Positions 1-11,939 are shown, numbered from the stretch's first letter. The stretch: DNA of 64,000 nucleotides from Congeria kusceri (GCA_027627225.1 CM051033.1:49536516-49600515); one strand, 5' to 3'. Notes: generated from the sequence alone by a model not told the origin. Made by a program: numbers and translations.

Positions 1-166
1 TTATTACAATATTAATGCAGCAATTTCAGAATTTCTACTGATTTTCTGTGTCTTTTAGGCAATTTAATAGGCATGGTCCATTTAAGTATATTTATTTGTA
101 AGTCACTTCACAATGTTCACTTTAACATGATATGTTAAATTGTTTTAGGCTAACAATAATGCTTAC

Positions 167-369
167 CTTATGAATGGATTGAGCTGGCGCTTCAGACCTG
201 TAGAAGAACGAGGCGCACGTGTTTGTGAGTCGATATTTCCGTGCGCACTCAAAGACACTTCTGGTCACGGGCTCTGAGATGACGTGTTCCGCACCCGATT
301 GGCCATCGAATTGGAAGTTGCACATGAATCTGTCCATCGTGATGTGATTGGATGCATCTAATGCGCCGC
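167..369 (-). CDS. PAN/apple-like domain exon of a lectin-type gene (partial; gene continues left of window)
   Basis: Internal exon, 203 bp. On the minus strand it is preceded by a good acceptor (TTATTACAG) and followed by a consensus donor (AAG|GTAAGC). It starts in phase 1 and ends in phase 0. The peptide contains FQFDGQSGAEHV, then SVFECARKYRLTNTCASFFY. This cysteine spacing and the C-A-S-F-F-Y core are typical of PAN/apple-like modules in molluscan secreted proteins, which bind protein or carbohydrate. It is clearly paralogous to the exon at 10807-11017, but the last ~30 bases differ and the two copies end in different phases. No signal-peptide exon can be assigned. The following exons would lie left of base 1. 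The domain family is fairly sure; expression and the full gene structure are inference. Confidence 0.62.
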
Positions 370-421
370 CTGTAATAACAAAGTGAAATGCTATTACAAT
401 CCATTAAAACATGTTAACGCT

Positions 422-471
422 ATTAAAGATACATTGCCCGTCAAACATTAAAGATACATTGCCCGTCAAAA
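422..471. repeat. 25-bp tandem duplication, two copies
   Basis: The unit beginning ATTAAAGATACATTGCCCGT occurs twice in a row (422-446 and 447-471) with one mismatch. It lies in the presumed intron 5' of the PAN exon and has no counterpart in copy 2 of the duplication, so it is a recent local event. Confidence 0.85.
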
Positions 472-2750
472 TCGTTAGACAATTAAATGTCTTCATAAAT
501 AATTAAATGCACAAAAACATATTATGACTGAGTATATATAAGTTTACAAAGCAAACTATAATATCAATATAGCCAACTAACGTAATTAAAAACAAAATTT
601 AAACAAACCTTTAAAATAGTAGAGTCAATTGCTTAAAATTGGGTATAATATTAATGAAAGTTGTTTTTACTACACCAAAGTCATATTATGTTCTTTGGCT
701 CTATTTGCACATTAAATAATATTATGCTTATTATAATTTATATATTTCTTCATGTTTATGGTTTTGAATGGTAATGTCTCTTTCTTAAGAAACATAAGTG
801 TTAATAAAATATAAAACGATGATGCCACCGTGAAAATATTTTGTACCTTGTTTACATTATCATTAAAATTGCATATACATCAAATGATAAAGAATTAGTT
901 TAAATACATTTTAGATTGAAATTATTTCTGTCAAACATTTACGTTTTACTTACATATCAAATGATAGAGTGCACGTTCATTATCTTGCAATATCTATCAT
1001 CCGATGTTGTGACAGCCGTGATAAACTATGGTTGTAATATATAGACCCAACATTGTCCGTTAATAGATTTCCATACCGTTTTCATTGGCACTGTGATATT
1101 GTATTCGATATTTTTTTATACTGCAACCTTACGAAATGTCATAAAATTATGAAAGATGTGACCTAGATAATTCGATTAACTATTCATTTTGCGATTAAAA
1201 TATGAAATGAGCCATTTATTTTAAAATCTGTGTAGGTGTAAACAGGGAAATGCTGGATGATTTCAATGCTGCTACGATCCTCGCGTTTCAAAAGCAAATC
1301 AAACATGCATACCAGATCAGTGCTACATTTAAGCTCGAATACGCAGCTTATTAAAGCAAACATATGCAAGACCAACTCGAAAGGAGAATTCCTGACCAAA
1401 TCAATATGACAAAATTAAGAATAGATTCGCTATTTAGCTTCTCTGCATGGCATAATCTTTACGATGTTTTGCTGTCGGGTTGTTTAGCACAATGTCAATA
1501 TTGGGAAAATAATTCAATGTGTGCACACGTTCGTATTTCGTTCTTTTTCTGTTTAATTAATATGCATAATCATAAACTGGTAGATAAGAAATACTCGTTT
1601 CAGACGCTTTCCTGTTACAGGTATACAGTTCAAACCGTTGTGGCATTGTGGGTATAAATTGACGCCTTTCCATTGGTACATACTCGTTGCAGCGGGTTTT
1701 CCCTTTTGCAGTTTTCAGAAACCACTGCGACCACGATATAAATACTTCCATATCTGGTAAAACATTATTTGTTATAAATATTTGATTGTATTTAGTATTA
1801 TTTGAATAAACTCCCTATAACTTATTGCATTATTGGTCAAGATACATAACTTTAAGATAAGTTTATATTAGCGATTGTGCTTCTCAGCAAGAAGTGATCT
1901 TCACTTTGTTTGATATAGAGTTTTACAAAGAGCACAATGTTCATGAGGGAAAGGGTTTACGGACGTTTCTATTTGTAGTACTTGTCCGTATTGTTTTGTT
2001 TTTCGTTTATTAAATATGCTTAAATATTGAAGTGATACAAGTTTATATATATAGTTGTGTTAAAATTGTTTGCTTTATATTTAATAGCATTTGTATTTAG
2101 GTAAGGTGTTTTAATTATTTATAAATAAGACATACTAGTTTTAGTCCATTTCCCATTTATAATGAACTCGTATTTAATGCAGACTGTTGTGGCTGTGTTG
2201 TGGGGAAAGAGCATCTAACCTTTGGGTGTCAGGTACATGTCGACATTAAATTAGAATTTGGACAAAAAGCATTGTTGCTGTTGTGGTATTTTTAAAAGAG
2301 CAGGTGGGATATGGTTCTGTGTTGACAATTACTGGGACGCTAATTTTCCTAAGGAAGGAGTTGAGGAATCCATTTTATGAAATCCTAGCCTCCACAGGGA
2401 CTGTACCTGCTTTTAAGCTGGCTTTTATATTGACTGTCTGTATATATTTACAGTCTGTACATCGATGAAAAGTTGGTCTCAATAAATCAAAACCGTTTTT
2501 ATATTAAATTTATTTCAGGGTTATTGTTTGCAGCAAAATTGAGCAATGCCTTTAAAATTGTATATGGTTGTTATGTTTTTTTTTTAACTAGTTACAGGCA
2601 GTTTCATTGTTGGCATGTTGGTCGATCAGTTTGTGACAAAGTGTCTGCAATATGCCAACGCATTACTCATCTGTATTGAATGTTCGATCTGAATATACAA
2701 CTATATTGAACACACAAAATCCTCCCATAAAATACATCGTACCAACCTAA

Positions 2751-2807
2751 ATTTATTTATTATTATTATTTATTTATTTATTTCTTTTTTTTTTGGGGGG
2801 GGGGGGC
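2751..2807. repeat. Low-complexity TTTA/poly-T/poly-G tract
   Basis: A run of TTA and TTTA units followed by poly-T and then 12 G residues. It is simple sequence and a likely site of length polymorphism or assembly error. Confidence 0.8.
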
Positions 2808-3655
2808 AGAAGACAGGAAACGGAACATTTTCTTTTATTTGGATAAGATAAATAAAATCTCAGAAGTGTAACACGCAGGTTTTTTATTTGAGGCAAGCGT
2901 ACAATATAGAACAATACGCGCAACACAAATCGAAACGTAAAGCGATTAAAGTAAGGTCACCGCTTTGAAACGGTCAACGTAAAGCATTTGGGTTTAAACT
3001 AGTTTTAAGGCATGTCGAACCTCACTTTGCGCAGAATTAATCACAATACACATACTTGTATTGTAACACGAGACAAAAAAAATGCCACACATCCAGATTT
3101 TCAATGGCTCACTTGAGTCTACTACTTTCAATTTTTATCTGACCTCGTACAGAATACTCGCTTTTCATTGGTTTTGCCTGGTCAGGTGTTGACCGTGTAT
3201 TATTCCATATTATGTAAGTAGCTGTTAATTTCCATACAGTAAAATCATTCATTCAAAATAAACATAAAATGTCACAAAAATCAACAAGATGACGTCATTA
3301 TGCTGCACATGTTTCCTTTATTCCTTAGCGTTGACATATAGTTCAGTGGTTTTATTTCGTCAATGCTGGCATGATGATGCGAACAATAATGGTACTCGAT
3401 AAGATAAATTAGTTACGTGGCTTCTTATTGAACCCGTGCTCTTGTCCAATATTAATTTATGGAACCTGTTTCACACCGTAAGGAACCACGTAATTAATAA
3501 TACTATTGGTATAAACTAAAATTATGTGAACGTAGCACATAAAATACTAACATTAGACCAGATAAAATTAACACAAATACTACTAATACAATACTACTCA
3601 TATCCACTAATTTACATATGGCTTTATTAAATGTGAAAAAAAACACCATAAGTTC

Positions 3656-3960
3656 GCCCAAAATGATCAAACCCTTACCAGCCCGAAGTCTGCGCTGGGG
3701 CACTTGGTGACAATAGTTCTGTGAAAGTTTGGTCGAAATCCCTTGAGAGGAGTTGCGCTCTGGAGAGATTGTTCAATATTCATTTGTGAGACGACTGGTC
3801 GTAATTCTGCCCAAAATGATCGAATCACAAAAGCCCGACACTATATTTGCTGGATCACTTAGTGACAACAGTTCTTTTAAAGTTTGGTCGAAATCCCTTG
3901 AGAAATGAAGGAGGAGCTGCATTCTGAATAAATTGTTTACGCCCGCCGCCATTTGCCAAT
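3656..3960. repeat. Bivalve-type tandem repeat, two ~153-bp units
   Basis: The motif GCCCAAAATGATC recurs at 3657 and 3810, and both units contain AGTTTGGTCGAAATCCCTTGAG. The array ends in a GC-rich stretch (CGCCCGCCGCC). I recognise the general type from other bivalve genomes, where such units form short arrays in introns and intergenic DNA. Small open frames here are shadows of the repeat. Confidence 0.65.
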
Positions 3961-3989
3961 CGATTAAGCAGAGCTTTCCTTCGGAAAAC

Positions 3990-6606
3990 TGTGTTAACAA
4001 AAGAGAATGTTAATTCAGTTGAATAACCTGGTTCCTGTACATCGGGTGCTGTGTCAGTTCGATTAGTTTAAAACCAGAAATAATGGATTGTCACTCATTT
4101 TCCGTTAGATACGATGCAAACACTGTTGGGGGCTTTACAAATTACGACAGACAGTGAGGTCATATTATTCGCACCTTTGATCTTTTCGGTCATGGCTCTA
4201 TCTATTTTCAATTCACGACGTTAAAATTTTAAGAGCATTTTCCGTTTAAATTTTATAATAAATGCTCTATATCACATGGGGTGTAATTATCAATTATATT
4301 TGCCAGTCAGGACAAAACAGTGGAAGGAATTTAGCACACGAAGTTTTACTTTGTTTGTCTTTGTATTTCTCCGATAGTGGTACGCGTATCGAAGATATTA
4401 AACGCTAAGCCAGTTTTGTTAAACTGGCTATTTTTGTCAAAAGTAGATTGAAAACCTCCGCGAATCAGTAAACGCCCCCTGAAGATTAGTCTGTATGTAA
4501 TTACGTTCGTCCGTGTTTCCGGATGTCTGTCTGCCACAAAGCATGTCCGCTCCATACGTTTTAACCGCTTTTAAAAACGAATTCGATGAAATATGACAGT
4601 GATGTGTTTAAATCGATATTATTCGTCTTTATATCTTATTGTCTTTATGGCTTCATATTTGTTTTGTATGCACATAAATACTATTCTTTATTTAATAAAT
4701 TCCTTAGTCATGTTAGTAAATACATGATTTCAACGCCAAACATACTTTCAACAAAACTAGCTTGGACTCCAAATTGGCATTTCGACAAAGATAGTCTACC
4801 GTTTAATGCTTCCCTACGCGTATATGCACAACCTTAATTGCCATTATAAAAATTGAACTTTAATATATACAGATTTATAACACGTAATTTATATTTGAGG
4901 TACATTGCCACGATGTAAAACACAAACTCCCTCTATATTATTATTCAATAATTGTATAAAATAGTGTACTAGTATTAAGGTTTAAATGGTTGGGATGTAT
5001 GTTGTTATAGCGTATATGTTAACGGAAACCAACGTATGTCGTCTATAAACATTATTATTTTGACTATAGTACTAAATTCCTGTACGGAATATGCAAATGT
5101 TGATACGGCAAGTAAGTACACCATGCCCCAAACGGTTGTAAAATGCATTTAAAATGTTTCAATGCACGTACAATGTAATTTCGATATTATCTAAAAGGAC
5201 GTAACTTTTATGGTGGACATGATCTAATTAACATATGGAATTGAGAATGCTAAGAAGACTGTAAGGATGATATTTTTCAAAGTCTTTGGTGGCGTACACA
5301 TTGAACGAAACACAAATAGCGTCATTAATTTGAGTGTAGTTTGAGTTTAGTGTTCACGTCCGTGGGGAATTTCAACAATTACATGGATGCATATTGTTTA
5401 TTTGAAGTATAGCGAGAATAAACACAATAGGGTTCAGTTAAGGTTACCAGCTTCTTTATAGAGCATTGCATTTTCTGAAGAAACATTTCGCACGCAAAGT
5501 GCACATGCTAATTAATTTAGAAGTACATATATACCTGTTTAGCATTAACATGCATATGGCATTTAAACTGGTAAAAAACGCTACAAAATGTAAGCCGGAG
5601 TGTTTCGAAATCAACTTTAGTACACAAACCACTATGAGACAAAGCATTACACATTATATAATAAACATAACACACAATATTTTAGTAAGTTTAACAACAA
5701 TTTGTAAATTTTGAGAAAAAAACAATACTGTGAATATGTGAGATTGAATGCTTAACGAGAAAACTGAGATAAGTTGCGATGATTTGACAAGTTGCATACT
5801 GGACATGGTATAATGGTCACACATCCATTGAAAAAAATACGCCCAATAAACAATAACAAAACTAAATCTTCAGATACGATTGTACAGATACGCAACTAAA
5901 GCTAATGTATAATATTTGAATGAAACACACATAATGCTATTAGATCTAATAATCACGTGAATAATTACAAAGTCGGTAATGATCACTGCTTATAGTAGCT
6001 TTGTCTTATAAAATGTTTAATTTCACAGCACTAACATACTGCTATAATACACATGCGCACATCGAACGTTTATGTATTTTCAAATTAACCAACAAACATC
6101 AATATTTGTAACCGAGTTTAAACGTCATAATGTATTTAATATATATAATTTTTATAATGGAAATGTATAAACCCAAAGCTTTATAACATATATTATACCC
6201 AATTAGCAATATGCGCAAACGTATGTTTGTTTTGTCTTAGTGGAAAGTTACATGCGCTAGTTTAACTGTTAAACTTAAATTTGTATCCAGACTGAAGATG
6301 TCAAATTAAATGGTGTCCCATATATGAATACATATATACTTCATATACGCAAACAAACGACTTCGCTCAATTTTTACGCCAAAATATGATTTTGATGTTG
6401 TTTTTATTTTATATGTATTAACCTTGCTTACTTGCAAAATAAAAGTGTGTTTGGTGTTATTGTCGTTGACGTTGTATTGCAAGCGTCTTTATAGGAGTAC
6501 ATATTGCTGACTTATTAATAAATATACATGTTGTCTTACATGTACTATTAGAATACATTCGAAATGTGTGGCAAGTGGTTTTATGCTTATATGTATATTA
6601 ATTACT
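3990..6606. other. Non-coding stretch, nothing assigned
   Basis: AT-rich DNA with only short, low-complexity open frames on both strands and no domain I recognise. If the lectin gene at 6607-11017 is transcribed, its 3' untranslated region would lie at the right end. A minus-strand AATAAA occurs around 6403, about 200 bp past the stop codon. Confidence 0.5.
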
Positions 6607-6845
6607 TCACAAATCGAGTAAGGACTGTATGAACACGGAAGGATATTGTAGAAAATAGGATGTGAAATACGTAGCGGCACACGTTTTATTGTCCTGGTAG
6701 TTGTAAGTATTGACTGGGGAGCCATACAGCCAGAAGTCCCTAGTTGGTGGCATAACATCGCAAAGCTCGGTCACCCATTGACTGGCATTGGTTCCCTCTT
6801 GAGCGAAGCCGCTTATCCAATGATCTTCAAGGCCGGAAACTGAAC
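6607..6845 (-). CDS. C-type lectin domain, second (terminal) exon of PAN-lectin gene
   Basis: Begins after acceptor TTCATTCAG with two bases completing a split glycine codon (phase 1), which matches the donor of the exon at 7215-7324. The joined peptide reads ...HILRSL-GSVSGLEDHWISGF.... It carries C-type lectin landmarks: HWISGF (the WIGG-like strand), then FWLYGSPVN (equivalent of the W-x-x-G-x-P-N calcium/sugar loop), then DNKTCAAT (the core C-A-A). The exon ends at a TGA at 6607. The usual last cysteine (…ICE) is missing: the end reads FIQSLLDL. So the domain is either C-terminally degraded or continues in an unrecognised exon. Likely role: extracellular carbohydrate or pathogen recognition. 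Confidence 0.68.
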
Positions 6846-7214
6846 CTGAATGAATAAACAATGATACATGTAAGCATATAGCAATTACCAACACAACTTA
6901 ATAGTATACAACGAATTACCTTTGCAAGACAAAATGCTTTTAACAGTTACATCTGTTCAGTTTGCTGATTGTTACCGTGTTCCAGCTAAGTATAATTACG
7001 ACTTTCTTTCATCAGCTGAATTATGTTTTGTTGACATCTAGTTACCCTGCCAAATGTCACTGGCAACTATTATTTACCAGTGCATAATTTAAACATAATC
7101 GATTGAAAGGAATATTTCTCCGAATTTTCAGTTAACTTATGTTATTGGTATTTTTTTGGTTAGTCTAATTCAAGATGATTTTTACAGAGCAAAGCAGGAA
7201 ACAATAAACCGTAC

Positions 7215-7324
7215 CCAAGGAACGTAGTATGTGCTGGAACAGTTGTATCTTTGCAACCAAGGTGATGCGAGCCAGAGTCGCCCCTTCCGCGGCGCAGTTT
7301 GTTTGGGTGTCAGTACAGGTCATC
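7215..7324 (-). CDS. C-type lectin domain, first exon of PAN-lectin gene
   Basis: A 110-bp exon starting after ...ATATGAAG (a weak acceptor with little pyrimidine tract) and ending at TTGG|GTACGG. Translated in phase 2 it contains TCTDTQTNCAAEGATLARI, the first alpha-helix signature of C-type lectin domains (C-x-x-x-G-A-x-L-A-x-I), then IQLFQHILRSL leading into the next exon. Its entry phase matches the phase-2 end of the PAN exon at 10807-11017 (AG + G gives arginine). Its exit phase matches 6607-6845 across a 369-bp intron. Too short for simple open-frame detection. Codon-level continuity over three exons argues strongly for a real gene or a very young pseudogene. Confidence 0.66.
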
Positions 7325-7638
7325 CTTCATATACGTAGTATTTAATTTGTTTAATATTTTGCAGTTATATTCGTCATTACAATATCAGAATGTTTTAACT
7401 CAACTGCTACTAACATTGTTTGGGTGTTTCTTTGTTTTCAATGGCGGTTAATGAACTTTGGACATACTACTACTACGAGGACTATTACTTCAACTAGTGT
7501 TTTATATCACACACCTGAACGATGTAACAGTGCCGTCTGACAGTAAATATGTGTTATATATCACTGCGTCGGCAGGAGTTGGAGGCAACGTGAAGTTCGT
7601 GGCTGAAAAGTGGGAAATAGAAGCTGTTTATATATTAA

Positions 7639-8932
7639 GGTAGAAAGATCCTAATGACTTCGGAAATACTCGCGAAATATCGGTTAACTTCGGCCCATTC
7701 GCCACTAACCGTAAATCTAATCGATCTGATCCGAAACAGAAATTATTTTCGCGAAATAAACATTACTTTTTGAATGTTGAGTTATTTTCAATAAAATGTG
7801 TGAAATAAATGCTTATTTGTCTTTAAAGATGACAGTAAAAATGTAGTTTGAAGAAAAACAAGGTACTCTGACATAGGAAATACTTTCAAATGAAGTCATT
7901 GTTGGGAATTTCATTAAATCATGACATTTTCGCGATATTTTTGGTGTATTTCATTACACTTAAGTTAAAATAGTTATAAATAAACGTCCAAGGATTATTA
8001 GTATTATTGAACATAATTATTCGTATATAAAAACATATCTGCGTAAAGGAGATACGTGCTCCTTGCTGTGAAATAACATTCATTCACACCCAAATCTTGG
8101 AAAAATAGTCAGTCGAGATGGGTGGAGAGCGGGACGTCGGGTGATCCAGTTTGGTGTTTTGTTGGATAATTTAAAATACTGTTCAATGTATAAACTTGGG
8201 CCTGTTCCACTGAGGAATTTTGATGAGATATACCGCTGTAAAAAACATCTGAAAATTATGTATCGGCGAAATGATGAGAATAGTCTAAGAGACACATTTT
8301 TATCAAAAAAAAGATTAAAAACATATTTTAACATTGAAGGAAAATATTAGCTTTTTTACTTGTCTTATTTTTCATATTTTTTTTTATAACATAGGGTTGC
8401 TTCAGTCCAAATGTTTTATACCTTGAGATTTTTGTGGTGAACCTATGTCAATTTATACCCTTTTCCTCTCAGATAAGGTTATATTATATTTTGGTATTAC
8501 TGATTTTGACATACTATGAAATAAAAGTAATTTGTTTTTACAAAAAATGGTGTTTGGCGTATTTTTACTGTAATGAAATCTGTTTTTTACCATATGCTTA
8601 GCCAAATTTAATGTCATAAGTATTGATGGTCAACTTTAGTACTTATGTTTGTTATACTTTTTAATAAGATACACCATTAACGTATAAATTAAAGCTATTC
8701 AGGAATAAATAAAATACATTTGGACAATATGTCAGTCATTTTTGTAAGTGTACCCCATCAGAATTTTAGGTTGAAGGTGAAAAGTGAGGGGTTATAAGAA
8801 AAATCGCATTTTTGTCAACACTTGTGGGTAGATTTTATTTATATTTCACAGTTTAGTCTGATAATAGATTTAATGATCAAAGATACGAAGAAAGTCAAGG
8901 TCTGAAATAAGTCCCATTAGGGTCTTTCTACC
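7639..8932 (+). mobile_element. TTAA-flanked DNA transposon, copy 1 (piggyBac-like, non-autonomous)
   Basis: Terminal inverted repeats: the left end reads GGTAGAAAGATCCTAATG and the right end reads CATTAGGGTCTTTCTACC. Each is bordered by TTAA (7635-7638 and 8933-8936). A TTAA target duplication is the hallmark of the piggyBac superfamily; that class assignment is inference because no DDD-type transposase is visible. A second copy lies at 44570-45910. An internal open frame (8117-8350) encodes GRRVIQFGVLLDNLKYCS, which is partly shared by copy 2. Length is 1294 bp. Compared with copy 2 it has ~170 bp extra near 7815-7985 and lacks ~300 bp near 8330. Confidence 0.72.
8117..8350 (+). pseudogene. 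Short internal coding remnant of the TTAA transposon
   Basis: Open frame without a convincing start ATG. It encodes GWRAGRRVIQFGVLLDNLKY, then CSMYKLGPVPL, and ends in a lysine-rich tail. The homologous stretch in copy 2 (about 44900-45000) keeps the same frame apart from an in-frame stop, a one-base deletion and further changes, and there the cysteine motif reads CSFCKLGPVPL, a possible C-x-x-C half of a zinc ribbon. It may be the N-terminal zinc-binding part of a transposon protein. I cannot name the family with confidence. Confidence 0.35.
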
Positions 8933-9474
8933 TTAATTTGAAAATAAAAAAAAAAAGATTGGAAACACCAGATGCAGCCTTATTACAGTTGGTTTTCTCT
9001 ATTGCAGGCCTTTGACAAATTGCCCATTCAAAACAGCAGAATATAAAAAGTACAAAACAGACACAAAACACACATATGAGTAAAAGTGTGGTCACGGCCC
9101 TGAAACGAGCAAAACTAGTACAAATTATAAGGGGTTTAAACCGGTTTATTGGCGCGTCAAATTGCAGTTAGGTGCACTCAAGTAGGTCATATCGGTAGTG
9201 TTAATAGGACAATATAACGGCCCTTTTTCCCCAATATCATGTATCCCGTGATAAAAAAGATCCCGTTAAATAATAGTCATGTTTCCTTTCAGAACTGTGG
9301 AATAAATCTAACACACGAATTCTAATGGTTTCATTTTCTTCAATACTGTTACGTCCTTTTAGAATTTTCTAGTTATTATGTATGTTTTCTTTCGTTTAGT
9401 TTGACAGAATATGATACGATGACTAGTATAAAGTGCACTAGTAACATATAAGTTGTGAATGAATAGAGAATACG

Positions 9475-9760
9475 TGTAGATTTCGGTGTAAGATCGTATT
9501 ATAAAATTGTAAAATAAGTGTATTTATTATGTGTTTTTTTTTTCGTTTTCTTCACGCATGCCTTTTTAATTATGACATTTAAAAATAACGATGAGCTTTA
9601 ATATGCTTAAGTTAATAAAACATTGTGCTATGTTCTGCTGTCCTGTATATTTCACGAGTGTGCAGAGAAAATTATGTTTTCCGCCACGAGTGAAACAAAT
9701 TGAATGTATTTTCTATTGTTCACGAGTGAAATCGAATGCGATCTTACACTAAAATCAACA
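9475..9760. mobile_element. Small inverted-repeat element (MITE), 286 bp
   Basis: The ends form a 22-bp inverted repeat (TGTAGATTTCGGTGTAAGAT..., against the complement of 9739-9760; 19 of 22 match). The interior carries CACGAGTG-type motifs at 9652, 9686 and 9721. No coding capacity. The target duplication is not clear, so the class is not assigned. Confidence 0.55.
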
Positions 9761-10110
9761 TTTTTTTCACATTTTAATTGGTATCTTCTTGGGTTTAAAT
9801 AAAAAAAATTGCGGGACTCATAACGTCATGAGGTGAAAAAATAATGACGTCATTTTACATTTTTGATTCCGGCATCGTTGACGGTCAGCTTCATTTACCA
9901 CATATGAAATCGGGAACCATCATTATCAAAGTATACTACACTTACATTAAAACTGATTAAATGTTATGATGAACGAGAGCAAATTACATAATTCCAGTGT
10001 GTAATATTTAGATCCAGAAAATTTGTTCAGAAACTTAACAAAGCATCTATAAGAATAAAATTAAAATAGTCATGAGTTTTCAGTCGTGTACATATGTATA
10101 TCAACACCCA

Positions 10111-10132
10111 TTAATTAATTAATTAATTAACT
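10111..10132. repeat. (TTAA)n microsatellite
   Basis: About five uninterrupted TTAA units in the presumed intron of the lectin gene. Confidence 0.8.
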
Positions 10133-10639
10133 GTGCATGCCATTTTATAAATAACACCAGGCCATCATTACTAAATCAAACTTTTGCCTGCAAAAATAAT
10201 TAAACCAATTTAGTGTGTACAAAGAATTAAACCTATTTAAAGGAACTATGTCTAAGAAAAAGTAATATCTGCTATCAATAAAATGATATTAAATCGTTGA
10301 ATTGTAGAATATAAAGACATTTAGTTTAAATAAAAAAATAATAATATACTGCATCGTATGAATTTCGAGAACAACAACAATAAATCAGCAATGTTTGGAA
10401 ACAATTAAACGCTCAAAAGGGGTATGGAACTCATGACGAACCAGCCAAGAGAACAACTAACAGTAGACAGCGCTCTTACCAACTGCATTATAGTTCCTGA
10501 TTAGAATGTCTACACTGATAACACAATACACTTACGATTCTGATTTCAACATATAAAACAAAAAGAGCCAAAAAGACCAGACCTTAATTATATATTGTTT
10601 TTGTGTCTATGCGAAAACGCTTTTCCCATTTATTACACA

Positions 10640-11930
10640 TTACATGTGCCAATATTAATACCATGATTTCAGATTTTCTACTGATTTTCTGCTTGCTTGA
10701 ATTAATTTCATAGGCATAGTCCCTTTACATGTATTTATTTGAAACGCACTTCACAATATTTACATGGACATAATGTTTTACTATTTTATGACTGAAAACT
10801 GATCACCTAATAAATGGGTGGAGCTGGTACGGAGGCTCTGCAGGTCTGTAGAAGAACGAGGCACACGTGTCTGTGAATCGACATTTCACTGAACACTCCG
10901 AGACACTTCTGGTCACGTGCTCGGAGGTAAAGTGTTCCCCACCCCATAGGCCATCGAATTGGAAATTACGAATGAGTTTGTCGGCCGTGATATTCTGTGC
11001 TAAAACAAATGCGCCACCTGTATTAAACAATATATCGTTATTATATGATCTATACACATTTTTATTAATAATGTGAATAATTTATACTCGATTGTTCTGG
11101 TGGCATCATCGTTTTAATATACTAATATTAACACTTGTGTTTCTTCATAAACGGACGTTACTATCCAAAATCATAAAAATGAAGACAACTATGTATGAAA
11201 ATACGCAGTATATTATTTATGTGTAAATAAAGTCAAAGAACATAACATCATTTTGGTATAGTAAAAACAACTCACATTAATGTTATACCCAATTTTAACC
11301 ATTCACGTGAATCTACGAGTTTCTCCTTTTTAAAGTGTGCTTACATTTTGCATTATTAGTTTAAATGTTTTATTGTTTCCTTAATATTGTGTTATGCTGT
11401 ATGTTGTAATTGCTATATACGCGTTATGTTTTATGCAATAAACATATTGAATTGAATTAAATTGATTGTTTTTAGTATCATTTTATAAAACTCCTTCTGA
11501 ACTATTGCATTTTTAGTCTAGAAACATAACTCTAAAACGATTTTATATCAGCTATTGTGCTTCTCAACATAGCGGTATTCTTTGATATAGAGTTGTTAAG
11601 AACAATGTTTATACAGGGAATTAGTTTAACGTTCGTATCCATTTGTAGCACGTGTCCGTATTGTTCCGTTTATTAAATATGCATACATACTTAGTTTATA
11701 AAACTCTTATTGCATTATATACAAGCATGGATTTAATTGTGTTAAAATAGTTCGCCTATATTTAATAGCATTTTATTTAGATAGAGTGTTTTAATTATTA
11801 ATAAATAAGAAATACTAGTTTTAGTCCATTTTCTAGTCACAATGAATAATAATTTAGTGCACATTTTCGTTGCTTTGTGGGCGAGAAAGCGCATCTAACA
11901 TTTGGGTGGCAGGAAAATGTATAACGTGTA
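10640..11930. repeat. Segmental duplication S, copy 2
   Basis: Matches copy 1 at the left edge of the window: 10640-11020 with 1-370 (direct), 11095-11290 with 635-825 (inverted) and 11461-11930 with 1790-2270 (direct). The PAN exon is included. Divergence is substantial with many small indels, so the event is not recent. Confidence 0.7.
10807..11017 (-). CDS. PAN/apple-like domain exon of PAN-lectin gene
   Basis: Exon of 211 bp after acceptor TTTAATACAG. Its donor is AG|GTGATC, weaker than that of its paralogue. The peptide includes ITADKLIRNFQFDGLWGGEH, then SVSECSVKCRFTDTCASFFY, with the ordered cysteines of PAN/apple-type modules. It enters in phase 1 (like the paralogue at 167-369) and leaves in phase 2, in register with the lectin exon at 7215-7324 after a 3.5-kb intron. 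I infer a minus-strand gene: [upstream signal-peptide exon not found] - PAN - C-type lectin. The intron holds a complete TTAA-flanked transposon (7639-8932), which a transcribed gene would splice out. Confidence 0.66.
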
Positions 11931-11939
11931 ACTGTATGT

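Larger units (their letters stand above)
1..2270. repeat. Segmental duplication S, copy 1
   Basis: Three blocks match the 10640-11930 region: about 1-370 (PAN exon and its 3' flank, same orientation), 635-825 (matches 11095-11290 in the opposite orientation) and about 1790-2270 (matches 11461-11930, same orientation). Stretch 840-1790 has no partner in copy 2. Apart from the PAN exon the unit is non-coding, probably intronic. Confidence 0.7.

Noticed and set aside
1184..1399. Minus-strand frame with a signal-peptide-like start (MFALISCVFELKCS), a possible first exon for the PAN exon at 167-369
   Set aside because: The only good donor (CTG|GTATGC) leaves phase 0, while the PAN exon needs phase 1, and this block is absent from the paralogous copy.
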